Assembly: GCF_047971885.1 (NCBI RefSeq)
Contig: NZ_JBKEAE010000062.1
Coordinates: 1 to 64,000 of the forward strand
Length of the DNA: 64,000 nt
Source: Tropicimonas sp047971885
Lineage (GTDB): Bacteria; Pseudomonadota; Alphaproteobacteria; Rhodobacterales; Rhodobacteraceae
Direction: 5' to 3'
Shown: piece after piece, positions 26,959 through 35,134 of the stretch
Layout of the letters: each line of letters begins with the position of its first letter
Numbering within the stretch: position 1 is the stretch's first letter
Program-made: the position numbers and the translations under genes
Notes under the pieces: generated by a model
The model's input: only the letters and a program-made list of their open reading frames with translations
Database searches by the model: none
Told to the model about the DNA's origin: nothing

Positions 26959-28398
26959 CTATCCGGCCGGATAGCCGCCGACCGCCTTGACCTCGAGAAA
27001 GTCGTCGAGCCCGAACTTGCCACCCTCGCGCCCGTTGCCCGACTGCCTGATGCCGCCGAAGGGCGAGCCCTGCGAGCGCGACTGGCCGTTCAGTTCCACC
27101 ATCCCGGCGCGAAGCCGGCGGGCCATGCGGCGCAACCGGTCGGGGTCCTGCGTCTGGGCATAGTTGGTCAGGCCATAGACCGTGTCGTTGGCGATGCGTA
27201 CCGCCTCGTCTTCCGTGTCGAAGGGCATGATCGACAGCACCGGGCCAAAGATCTCCTCGCGCGCGATGGTCATTCCGGGTGTGACATCGGCAAAGACAGT
27301 CGGCCGGGCGAAGTAGCCACGATTCAGCCCCTCGGGCCGGCCGGGGCCGCCGCTCACCAGGCGGGCGCCTTCATCGATTCCCTTCTGGATCAGGCCCTGC
27401 ACCTTGTCCCACTGCATCCGGCTGACCAGCGGCCCGATGTGGCGCCCCTCCTCGTGGGCGCTGGCGACGCGAACGCCCTCGGCCGCCACGCGCGCCGCCT
27501 CGACCGTGCGCTCGTAGACGGAACGTTCGACCAGCATCCGGGTCGGTGCGTTGCACGACTGGCCGGTGTTCTGCATGCAATGGGCGACGCCGCGCCGGAC
27601 CGCATCCTCGCCGGCATCGGCAAAGATCAGGTTCGCCCCCTTGCCGCCCAGTTCGAGGCTCACCCGCTTCAGCGTATCCGCCGCCGCCTTCGAGATGGCA
27701 ATGCCGGCGCGGGTCGAACCGGTGAAGCTGACCATGTCGATACCGGGATGCGCCGAAAGCTGGCTGCCGACACCCGGTCCATCGCCGTTTACCATGTTGT
27801 AGACACCGGCCGGAACGCCGGCCTCGTCGACGATCTCGCTGAACAGGACCGATGAAAGCGGCGCGATCTCGGACGGTTTCAGCACCATGGTGCAGCCGGT
27901 CAGCAATGCCGGGATCACCTTGAGCGTCACCTGATTCATCGGCCAGTTCCACGGCGTTATCATGGCGACCGTGCCGATGGGGTCCATGACGATGCGGTCA
28001 TTGGGCGAATGATCGTTCAGCGGGCGGACAAATTCGAAATCGCGGATCGCTTCGAGGAAGCCCTCGATATGCCACGATCCGGCAGTCACCTGGCTGGCAC
28101 GCGACAGCCGGATCGGCGCCCCCATCTCCAGCGTCATCGCCTGCGCCATTTCCTCGGCGCGCCGGTTGTAGATTTCGAGAATCCGCTCGACGCAGGCGAT
28201 CCGCTCGGCCGGGTCTGTCTGCGACCAGGCCGGAAACGCCGCATTGGCTGCGGCCACCGCCGCGTCGGTATCGGCCTGATCGCCGAGCGATATCAGCGCG
28301 ACCTCTTCCTCGGTCGAGGGGTCGATCACGGGAAAATCGCGCGCCGCGGCAGGGCCGACCCAGGCGCCGTTGATGTAGAACTGACGTTTTTCGATCAT
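26959..28398 (-). CDS. NAD(P)-dependent aldehyde dehydrogenase
   Basis: A 479-residue member of the aldehyde dehydrogenase superfamily. The catalytic Cys is in NTGQSCNAPTRMLV, the general-base Glu in LELGGKGANLIF, and the cofactor site in ITPWNWPMNQVTLKV and SFTGSTRAG. The C-terminal FGGIRQSGNGREGGKFGL is also typical. It oxidises an aldehyde to the acid; the substrate cannot be determined. It is divergent from the peroxiredoxin gene (156-base gap) and convergent with the P450, so pairing with the P450 is not implied by operon structure. Confidence 0.92.
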   Translation of the reverse strand: MIEKRQFYINGAWVGPAAARDFPVIDPSTEEEVALISLGDQADTDAAVAAANAAFPAWSQTDPAERIACVERILEIYNRRAEEMAQAMTLEMGAPIRLSRASQVTAGSWHIEGFLEAIRDFEFVRPLNDHSPNDRIVMDPIGTVAMITPWNWPMNQVTLKVIPALLTGCTMVLKPSEIAPLSSVLFSEIVDEAGVPAGVYNMVNGDGPGVGSQLSAHPGIDMVSFTGSTRAGIAISKAAADTLKRVSLELGGKGANLIFADAGEDAVRRGVAHCMQNTGQSCNAPTRMLVERSVYERTVEAARVAAEGVRVASAHEEGRHIGPLVSRMQWDKVQGLIQKGIDEGARLVSGGPGRPEGLNRGYFARPTVFADVTPGMTIAREEIFGPVLSIMPFDTEDEAVRIANDTVYGLTNYAQTQDPDRLRRMARRLRAGMVELNGQSRSQGSPFGGIRQSGNGREGGKFGLDDFLEVKAVGGYPAG

Positions 28399-28554
28399 CG
28401 GGTTCCCTCCCGCCGGACAATTTGCGACAGAGTGTCACCGCTCGACCGAGGCCGCAAGGTGGTGTTCATTTCGCGTCCGCAGCATATCAGAGAGTTCAAC
28501 GGTTATCGGGGCGCGTGGCGCGCACCCGCACCAGACCAGGAAGGCAACCCGATC

Positions 28555-29211
28555 ATGGCATTGCGCATCAACGATACCTTTCCCGATCTCAGGCTCGAAA
28601 CCAGCCAGGGCGAGATCGCATCCTTTCACGACTGGATCGGCGACGGCTGGGCGATCCTGTTTTCGCACCCCAAGGATTTCACCCCCGTCTGCACGACCGA
28701 GTTCGGCGCGGTGGCGCAGCTTGCCGACGAATGGGCAAAGCGGAACACCAGGGTGATCGGCCTGTCGGTGGATGGCGTGGACGAACACAGGCGGTGGATC
28801 GGCGATATCGAGAAGATCGCCGGGGGCGACGTGACCTTTCCGATCATCGCCGACGAGGATCTGGCAATCTCCAAGCAACTCGACATGCTGCCGGCCGGTG
28901 CCTACCTGCCCGACGGCCGCACCGCCGCCGACAGCGCCTCGGTCCGCTCGGTCTTCATCATCTCGCCGGACAGGAAGCTCCAGCTTTCGATGACCTACCC
29001 GATGTCGGTCGGTCGCAACTTTGCCGAGGTGCTGCGGGCGCTCGATGCGCTTCAGGCCACCTACCAGACCCCGGTCGCGACGCCCGCCAACTGGACCGGC
29101 GGTCAGGATGTCATTGTCGCGCTGTCGCTCGACGACGACGCGGCGCGGGCGAGATTCGGCGAGATCGACACCGTTCTGCCCTATCTGCGCAAGGCGAAGC
29201 AGCCTGCCTGA
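28555..29211 (+). CDS. 1-Cys peroxiredoxin (Prx6 type)
   Basis: The 218-residue protein has the Prx6 active-site motif DFTPVCTTEFG with the single peroxidatic Cys and the long C-terminal domain of this class (ATPANWTGGQDVIVAL). It reduces hydrogen peroxide and organic peroxides in the cytoplasm. The frame is open far upstream, but this ATG, after an AGGAAGG ribosome site, gives the usual MALRINDTFPDL start. It stands alone between a divergent aldehyde dehydrogenase gene and a same-strand L,D-transpeptidase. A short stem at 29203-29219 overlaps its stop. Confidence 0.93.
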   Translation: MALRINDTFPDLRLETSQGEIASFHDWIGDGWAILFSHPKDFTPVCTTEFGAVAQLADEWAKRNTRVIGLSVDGVDEHRRWIGDIEKIAGGDVTFPIIADEDLAISKQLDMLPAGAYLPDGRTAADSASVRSVFIISPDRKLQLSMTYPMSVGRNFAEVLRALDALQATYQTPVATPANWTGGQDVIVALSLDDDAARARFGEIDTVLPYLRKAKQPA

Positions 29212-29381
29212 GCGGCAGGTTCCCGCCATTTCCGGCCGCCTTGCGGGCATTTCGTGGGGCGGCCGCATCAGACCGGCGTTAATCGGCACCACCGGCTTGC
29301 TCACCCAGAGCCGGCATGGCAGGTTTTTCGTGAATTGCATTGCCCGGCAGCTACGCCCGGAGCACAGGGGGATTACAAGCC

Positions 29382-29942
29382 ATGTTCAGCCGTCGCGATA
29401 TTGTTCTGGGAACCGCCGCCCTTCTGGCCACGCCGTCGGTCGCACGCGCCGCGGATCAGGAAACCTATGAACTGCCCAAGCAGTTCCGGACCTATATCGT
29501 CCGCGCCAAACCCGAGTTCCGGCCGGGCGAGATCATCATCCTGACCAGGCAGCACTTTCTCTATTTCATCCTGCCGGATGAAAAGGCCATCCGCTACGGC
29601 GTTGCCGTCGGAAGCGAGGGGCGGAACCTGTCGGGTTCGGCGGTGGTCAGGCGCAAGGCCGAATGGCCAAGCTGGACGCCGACAGCGAACATGATCCGCC
29701 GCGAACCGCAGGTTTACCGGAAATTCGCCGGGGGCATGCCGGGCGGGCCGGAAAATCCGCTCGGCGCGCGCGCGCTCTATCTCTATCGCGGCGGTCGCGA
29801 CACGCGCTACCGCATCCACGGCACGCCGCAGCCGTGGACAATCGGGCGTTCGGTGTCCTCGGGCTGCATCCGGCTGCACAACGACGCGATCATCGATCTC
29901 TACAACCGCGCTCCGGTCGGAACCCGCGTCACTGTCTATTGA
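29382..29942 (+). CDS. L,D-transpeptidase (YkuD family), exported
   Basis: The 186-residue product starts with a signal peptide containing a twin-Arg-like SRRDIVLG followed by a hydrophobic stretch and an ATPSVARA cleavage region, so export by Tat or Sec is possible. The YkuD domain covers about residues 45-186, with the catalytic HGTPQPWTIGRSVSSGCIRL (His, Gly, Ser, Cys, Arg all present). These enzymes make 3-3 cross-links in peptidoglycan or attach lipoproteins to it in the periplasm. A slightly longer start is possible upstream, but the signal peptide begins here. A hairpin follows the stop. Confidence 0.9.
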   Translation: MFSRRDIVLGTAALLATPSVARAADQETYELPKQFRTYIVRAKPEFRPGEIIILTRQHFLYFILPDEKAIRYGVAVGSEGRNLSGSAVVRRKAEWPSWTPTANMIRREPQVYRKFAGGMPGGPENPLGARALYLYRGGRDTRYRIHGTPQPWTIGRSVSSGCIRLHNDAIIDLYNRAPVGTRVTVY

Positions 29943-29960
29943 CCGGCGCGCAGCGCCGGT
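29942..29960 (+). terminator. Hairpin after the L,D-transpeptidase gene
   Basis: ACCGGCGC and GCGCCGGT are perfect 8-base arms around a GCA loop, starting at the last base of the stop codon. Followed by TTTC only. A plausible intrinsic terminator. Confidence 0.6.
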
Positions 29961-30262
29961 TTCGGATGCCGCTGAAACCGGCCGCACCCCGTGGCGAAGA
30001 CGCGCGGGATTTGAACTGATCGCCATGAGGACGGACAGTTCGCGAAAGTCGGCTTTGCGGACGAAGCTGCCGTTCTTCTTTCGCCCGGAACAGCCGCTTC
30101 AGCGGCCCGGGCGGCGCCCGTCCGCCCCCTCGGGCGGGCGCCTTGCGACTTCACCGCGCGCGCAAACGTTGGAGGTTCGTGGCAGGCATGAAGTGAAGAC
30201 CAAAAGCGTTGAACGCCCACCCGGCAGGCAGGCCACCAGCCGCGCCGCGGGATTGCGGTGCC
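29961..30262. other. Intergenic region with no supported gene
   Basis: The 300-odd bases between the L,D-transpeptidase and tauC contain no convincing coding sequence; short open frames on both strands have no recognisable motifs. A perfect 8-base inverted repeat, GGCGCCCG at 30113-30120 and CGGGCGCC at 30135-30142, is present and could terminate tauC transcription from the minus strand. The stretch 30030-30110 has a composition reminiscent of decayed coding DNA. No tRNA was seen. Confidence 0.5.
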
Positions 30263-31537
30263 TCAGGCACGACCCTTCCACGGCACCGTCAGACGCTCGG
30301 CCATGCGCATCGCCATGTCGATGCCGTAGCCCACAATGCCGATCAGGATGATCCCCATGATGACGATATCGGTAAGCTGGAACTTGGACGCGGCGATGAT
30401 CATCATCCCCACCCCTTTCTGGGCCGCCACCAGTTCGGCGGCGACGACGGTGCTCCAGCAGACCCCCATCGCCACCCGTGCGCCGGTGAAGATCTCGGGC
30501 AGGGAGTTGGGTACGATCACATGGGCCAGCACCTGCCGACGGGAAGCGCCCAGCGAATAGGCGGCGTGCACCTTGCTGATATTCACCCCCGAAACCCCGG
30601 CACGCGCCGCGATGGTCATGATCCACAGCGCGGCAAGAAACAGCAGCACGATCTTGCCCGTTTCCCAGATACCGAACCAGATGATGACCAGCGGAATCAG
30701 CGCCAGCGGTGGCACCGGCCGCATGAACTCGACGATCGGGTCGAACCAGCCGCGCACCCAGCCCGACAGCCCCATGGCATAGCCGAGCGGGATGCCGATG
30801 AGCGAGCCGAGCAGGAAGCCGGCGAAAACGCGCAGCAGCGACCAGCCGATGTGCTGCCACAGGGTCGCGTTCTGATAACCGCCGGAAACGATCTCGACAA
30901 ACCGCTGTGCCACCGCCTCGGGCGAGGGCATCCAGACCGGTTCCATCTGCAACCCCTTCGCCGGCGCAAAGCTGAGCGAGCCCCGCAGCGTCAGGGTTAC
31001 CCGGCCATCGGTCACCCGAACGGTCTCGCCCGGCTCTATGAACTTGTCATCGACGGTAACGATACGAAACCCCGGCGAGGCAGCCCCCGGATCGTTGTCG
31101 GCAACCCTGATCAGCACCGACCGCCAGGCACCGACCACCGCGGCATCGTCCTGCACGAAGGCGCCACCGCCGGATACCCCGGGCGGGTCGATATCGGCGC
31201 CGACCTCGTGCACGCGAATGGCGACCCGGGCGGTACCGCTCCGGCCCGCGCTGTCGCGGGCGCTGTAGCTGAACGCCGTCTCGCCGACGAACGGCGCCGG
31301 TACGTGGAACGGAACCCATTTCGACCCGGTGAAGGCGCCCCATATAAGAAAGATCACCAGCACCGACAGCACCGAGGCCGCCCTGTCGGGCCGGACCGCG
31401 CTTTCATCGCCGAAGGCGATCGTCTTCCCGCCGGCCGGCCGAGGCGCCTTTCCGCCCAGCGAACGGATGAAATGCACCGCAAAATAGCTGCCGAGGAAAA
31501 GCGCGGCATAGATCAGCAGAAGCACGAGCCCCGTCAT
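30263..31537 (-). CDS. tauC: Taurine-type ABC transporter permease with periplasmic insertion
   Basis: The 424-residue protein is much longer than E. coli TauC (about 275). Residues 1-22 and 54-70 are membrane helices. Residues about 72-200 are a hydrophilic insertion with a beta-rich, Ig/cadherin-like pattern (FSYSARDSAGRSGTARVAIR). From residue 205 the standard permease domain follows, including LGASRRQVLAHVIVPNSLPEI, the EAA loop that contacts the ATPase, and WSTVVAAELVAAQKGVGMMI. It forms the channel of a taurine/sulfonate importer with TauA and TauB. Its start overlaps the tauB stop by four bases. Assignment to taurine rests on tauA and the divergent tpa. Confidence 0.87.
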   Translation of the reverse strand: MTGLVLLLIYAALFLGSYFAVHFIRSLGGKAPRPAGGKTIAFGDESAVRPDRAASVLSVLVIFLIWGAFTGSKWVPFHVPAPFVGETAFSYSARDSAGRSGTARVAIRVHEVGADIDPPGVSGGGAFVQDDAAVVGAWRSVLIRVADNDPGAASPGFRIVTVDDKFIEPGETVRVTDGRVTLTLRGSLSFAPAKGLQMEPVWMPSPEAVAQRFVEIVSGGYQNATLWQHIGWSLLRVFAGFLLGSLIGIPLGYAMGLSGWVRGWFDPIVEFMRPVPPLALIPLVIIWFGIWETGKIVLLFLAALWIMTIAARAGVSGVNISKVHAAYSLGASRRQVLAHVIVPNSLPEIFTGARVAMGVCWSTVVAAELVAAQKGVGMMIIAASKFQLTDIVIMGIILIGIVGYGIDMAMRMAERLTVPWKGRA

Positions 31538-32340
31538 GCCGAAACCCCGGTACGACCCATGATCTCTTCTTCCATTTCCCAGATCATCGACAGAATCTCG
31601 TCGCGGGTCGCGGCAAAACCCCCGCTGTTCCTGATTTCCCGCAGATCGGCGTTCACGCCGCAGCTCGCAAAGGGAAGCCGGTATTCGCGAAAGACCGTCC
31701 CCGGACGGGGCGCCAGGACCACCAGCCGCTCGCCCAGAAGCAGCGCCTCCTCCACCGAATGGGTGACCAGAATCACCGTCTTGCCGGTTTCCTTCCAAAG
31801 CCGCAGGATGAGACCCTGCATCTTCTCGCGCGTCAGCGCATCGAGCGCGCCGAGCGGCTCGTCCATCAGGATCACATCGGGGTCGTTGGCCAGGCAGCGC
31901 GCCAGCGCCACCCGCTGCTGCATGCCGCCCGACAGTTCGTAGACCGCCTTGTCCTTGAATTCGCGCAGCCCGACCGTATCGAGCAGATGATCGACGATTT
32001 CGTCACGCGCCCGTCTGGGCATGTGCTTCATCCGGGGGCCGAAGGCGACGTTCTTGCGCACATTCATCCATTCGAACAGCGCGCCCTGCTGGAACACCAT
32101 TCCACGCTCCGCCCCGGGCCCGGTCACCGCGCGCCCGTTCAGGCGGACCAGCCCCCTGCTCGGCGCAAGAAATCCGGCGACGACATTCAGCAGTGTCGTC
32201 TTCCCGCAGCCCGACGGCCCGAGGATCGTCACGATCTCGCCCGTCGCAACGGAAAGCGTGATGTCGCGCAACGCCTGCACATGCGTTCCGTCCGGCAGGG
32301 CGAAACACATGGACAGATTCCGGATCTCAAGGCCAGCCAT
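31534..32340 (-). CDS. tauB: Taurine-type ABC transporter ATP-binding protein
   Basis: The 268-residue ATPase has Walker A GPSGCGKTT, signature LSGGMQQRVALARCL, Walker B VILMDEPLGALD and the switch His in ILVTHSVEEALLLGERL. The NitT/TauT family feature GMVFQQGALFEWMNVRKNV (Q-loop region) supports the sulfonate/nitrate-type subfamily. It energises uptake with TauC. It lies between tauA (39-base gap) and tauC (4-base overlap) in one minus-strand operon. Confidence 0.92.
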   Translation of the reverse strand: MAGLEIRNLSMCFALPDGTHVQALRDITLSVATGEIVTILGPSGCGKTTLLNVVAGFLAPSRGLVRLNGRAVTGPGAERGMVFQQGALFEWMNVRKNVAFGPRMKHMPRRARDEIVDHLLDTVGLREFKDKAVYELSGGMQQRVALARCLANDPDVILMDEPLGALDALTREKMQGLILRLWKETGKTVILVTHSVEEALLLGERLVVLAPRPGTVFREYRLPFASCGVNADLREIRNSGGFAATRDEILSMIWEMEEEIMGRTGVSA

Positions 32341-32379
32341 GGCCGGCGGTACCCCGCTGTTCAGTTGCGGGGCGAAAGA

Positions 32380-33381
32380 TCACATTTCACCGGCAGCCTG
32401 CAAGTAGGTCGTGTCGACCGCCGCGTTGTAGCTGTCGAGCGCCCTGGGGATCGAGCCCGTTTCCTCGAACACGCGGGCAACGCCGAGCATGTAATCCTGC
32501 ATCCCGCCACCAAGCCATCGCGCCTCGAGCTGCTCGGCGACCGGCGGGAAAACGAAGGTGTCGATGGTGGCGGCAGCCGCATCGAGGTCCATCCCGGCAT
32601 CTTTGGCGATGACCGCCAGCATCTCGTCGCGCCTGTCGCCGGCGTTCCACATCGCGTTCGCCTCGGCCGTGACGGCGAGGAACCTACTCAGCAACTCGCC
32701 GTTGGCGGCGGCAAACTCCGCCGGCACCGAGGTCACGTCGAAGACGAGGATGCCGAGCGCTTCCTTCTCCGCCCCCGAGAGCAGCACGTTGCCGTGCTCC
32801 TTCATCCGCAGCAGCGCACCGCCCCAGCCGCAGACCATGTCGAGGTTGCCCTGGGCAAAGGCCGCCGCGCCCTCTGGCGGCGACATGTCGACGATATCGA
32901 GGGTCGATGTATCGATGCCGAAGTGTCTCATCTGGGCGAGAAAACCGAAATGCGCCGCCGTCCCGAGCGGCACGCCCACCTTTCTGCCCTCAAGCTCCCG
33001 CGCGTTCTTCTGATCGATCTCGAGGGTTTCGGCGACGACGCAATTGTCGTTCTCCGAATAGGTCATGGTGATATCGACCGCCTTGAGATCCTGCCCGGCA
33101 GAAACGGCCACCACGAAGGGCGGAACGCCCTGGCTGAGCGAGATCTGCACCCCGCCCGACGCCATCGCCGCCGACATTGCGGTTCCGGTCTCGAACGCGA
33201 CCCAGTTGACCTCGGTTCCCAGCGCCTCGTCGTACATGCCGGTCGCCTTGGCGTATTGATAGGGCATGGGCAGTTCGAGGAAATAGCCGACGGTCAACGG
33301 CTCTGCGGCCAGAGCCGGATGAATACCGCCCAGGGCCGCAAGGCCCGCCATTGCGCTGCGGAAGCCGGTCTTGAGGATCAT
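32380..33381 (-). CDS. tauA: Taurine ABC transporter substrate-binding protein
   Basis: The 333-residue periplasmic protein has a cleavable signal peptide (residues 1 to about 22, ending HPALAA), then the mature start EPLTVGYFLELPMPYQYAK. The fold is the NitT/TauT/SsuA type with LSQGVPPFVVAVSAGQDLKAV and GVPLGTAAHFGFLAQM as ligand-site segments. It captures taurine or another sulfonate for TauBC. The ATG chosen gives a proper signal peptide; an upstream in-frame ATG (33420) adds 13 polar residues and is unlikely. First gene of tauABC, divergent from tpa. Confidence 0.9.
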   Translation of the reverse strand: MILKTGFRSAMAGLAALGGIHPALAAEPLTVGYFLELPMPYQYAKATGMYDEALGTEVNWVAFETGTAMSAAMASGGVQISLSQGVPPFVVAVSAGQDLKAVDITMTYSENDNCVVAETLEIDQKNARELEGRKVGVPLGTAAHFGFLAQMRHFGIDTSTLDIVDMSPPEGAAAFAQGNLDMVCGWGGALLRMKEHGNVLLSGAEKEALGILVFDVTSVPAEFAAANGELLSRFLAVTAEANAMWNAGDRRDEMLAVIAKDAGMDLDAAAATIDTFVFPPVAEQLEARWLGGGMQDYMLGVARVFEETGSIPRALDSYNAAVDTTYLQAAGEM

Positions 33382-33625
33382 GCGTTCTCTCCAGTTTGTT
33401 AAGAAGCGACAGGTATACAAGAAAGCGGGTCAGTTGCCCGACCCGCCGGAATGGGCAGACTGTACGGCGAAATTCGCGATCGGCAACCGCGCGCTGCCGC
33501 GACGGGCCCGAAACCGGATTCTGCACCTTCCCCAAACCCGGTTTCCGTGCACAGTAGTGGGGACCGCGCCGGCAACCCGACCCTGCCGGCGCCGGACGCA
33601 CGCCCATGGCCGAAGGAGCCGCCCG
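33382..33625. promoter_or_regulatory. Divergent tauA/tpa promoter region
   Basis: This 244-base space drives tauABC leftwards and tpa rightwards. It contains CAGGTATACAAG at 33410-33421, close to a GntR-type palindrome; GCGGGTC/GACCCGC arms at 33425-33431 and 33440-33446; and GAAACCGG/CCGGTTTC arms at 33510-33517 and 33538-33545. The CTGGAC direct repeats reported for the taurine regulator TauR in Rhodobacter capsulatus were not seen, and tauR itself is not beside it. Confidence 0.4.
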
Positions 33626-35005
33626 ATGAACCAGAACCTTGCCGCAAACGACATTTCGCAGGTGATCGAAGCCGACCGCGCCCATGTCTGGCATCACCTG
33701 CTGCAACACAAGCCGCTGGAAACCGCCGACCCGAGGATCATGGTCGAAGGCAAGGGCATGCGGCTGTGGGACGCAGCCGGCAGGGAATACCTCGATGCGG
33801 TATCGGGCGGCGTGTGGACGGTGAACGTCGGCTACGGGCGCGAATCGATTGCCAACGCGGTGCGCGATCAGTTGATCCGGCTGAACTATTTTGCCCAGTC
33901 GGCCGGTTCCATCCCCGGCTCGCGCTTTGCCGAGAAGCTGATCTCGAAAATGCCGGGGCTGAGCCGGGTCTATTACTGCAACTCGGGCACCGAGGCGAAC
34001 GAGAAGGTCTTCAAGATGGTGCGCCAGATCGCGCACAAGCGCCACGGCGGGCGCAAGTACAAGATCCTCTATCGCGAGCGCGACTATCACGGTTCCTCGC
34101 TTGCCGCGATGTCGGCGGGCGGCCAGCCCGAGCGCAACGCCCAGTACGGCCCCTTCGCACCGGGTTTCGTCGAGGTTCCGCATTGTCTCGAATACCGCGC
34201 CCAGTGGGATGTGGAAAATTACGGCGAACGCGCCGCCGACGCGATCGAGGAGGTTATCCTGCGCGAAGGCCCCGACACCATCGGCGCGCTCTGTCTGGAG
34301 CCGGTCACGGCGGGCGGCGGGGTCATCACCCCCCCCGAGGGGTACTGGCAGCGCGTGCAGGAGATCTGCCGCAGGCACGACATCCTGCTGCATATCGACG
34401 AGGTCGTCTGCGGCATCGGCCGCACCGGAACATGGTTCGGCTATCAGCAATACGGGGTCGAACCCGATTTCGTCACCATGGCCAAGGGCGTTGCCTCGGG
34501 CTATGCCGCCATCGCCTGCACTGTGACGACCGAGCGGGTCTTCGAGATGTTCAAGGACAATCCGGGCGATCCGCTGGACTACTTCCGCGATATCTCGACC
34601 TTCGGCGGCTGCACCGCCGGCCCGGCAGCGGCGCTGGAGAACATGCGCATCATCGAGGACGAGGGTCTGCTGGAAAACACTACCGCCATGGGCGAGCGGC
34701 TGATGGACAACCTGCGCGGCCTGAAGGAAAGGCACGCCGCGGTCGGCGATGTGCGCGGCAAGGGGCTGTTCTGCGGTGCCGAGCTTGTCGCGAACCGCAC
34801 CACCAGGGAGCCGGTCGACGAAAAGCAGGCGCAGGCGGTGGTGGCGGATTGCTACGCGCAGGGCGTCATCATCGGCGCGACCAACCGGTCGCTGCCGGGG
34901 CTCAACACCACGCTCTGCCTGTCGCCCGCCCTGATCGCGACACCCGACGATATCGACCGGATCACCGAAGCGATGGATGGTGCGCTCGGCCGCGTCTTCG
35001 GCTGA
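33626..35005 (+). CDS. tpa: Taurine--pyruvate aminotransferase
   Basis: The 459-residue class III aminotransferase transfers the amino group of taurine to pyruvate, giving sulfoacetaldehyde and alanine. Key segments are VYYCNSGTEANEKVFKMVR (PLP phosphate), HIDEVVCGIGRTG (Asp of the PLP pyridine), and TMAKGVASGYAAIA with the PLP-binding Lys. The N-terminal DRAHVWHHLLQHKPL is typical of Tpa. The frame is open well upstream; this ATG follows AAGGAG. It is divergent from tauABC, which fits taurine catabolism. The next enzyme (Xsc) is not in the window. Confidence 0.92.
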   Translation: MNQNLAANDISQVIEADRAHVWHHLLQHKPLETADPRIMVEGKGMRLWDAAGREYLDAVSGGVWTVNVGYGRESIANAVRDQLIRLNYFAQSAGSIPGSRFAEKLISKMPGLSRVYYCNSGTEANEKVFKMVRQIAHKRHGGRKYKILYRERDYHGSSLAAMSAGGQPERNAQYGPFAPGFVEVPHCLEYRAQWDVENYGERAADAIEEVILREGPDTIGALCLEPVTAGGGVITPPEGYWQRVQEICRRHDILLHIDEVVCGIGRTGTWFGYQQYGVEPDFVTMAKGVASGYAAIACTVTTERVFEMFKDNPGDPLDYFRDISTFGGCTAGPAAALENMRIIEDEGLLENTTAMGERLMDNLRGLKERHAAVGDVRGKGLFCGAELVANRTTREPVDEKQAQAVVADCYAQGVIIGATNRSLPGLNTTLCLSPALIATPDDIDRITEAMDGALGRVFG

Positions 35006-35020
35006 GCGGCACGGCCGAAG
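34996..35020 (+). terminator. Hairpin over the tpa stop codon
   Basis: CTTCGGC and GCCGAAG form 7-base arms around an 11-base loop that includes the tpa stop codon. A weak terminator candidate without a T tract. Confidence 0.35.
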
Positions 35021-35134
35021 GCACGGGCACCGGCAGGGGGTGCATGACACCCATTCGGGATCGCCCGGTGAAATCCGGCATCCGCCGCCTTATATTACCG
35101 GTGTGCGAACGGGCCGAAACAGGAAGGATCTTCC

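Noticed and set aside
26959..28398. Aldehyde dehydrogenase as a partner of the adjacent P450
   Set aside because: The two genes converge and have an inverted repeat between them, so there is no operon evidence.
29936..30220. A 94-codon minus-strand frame as a gene
   Set aside because: No motif, Arg/Ala-rich, overlaps the terminator of the L,D-transpeptidase.
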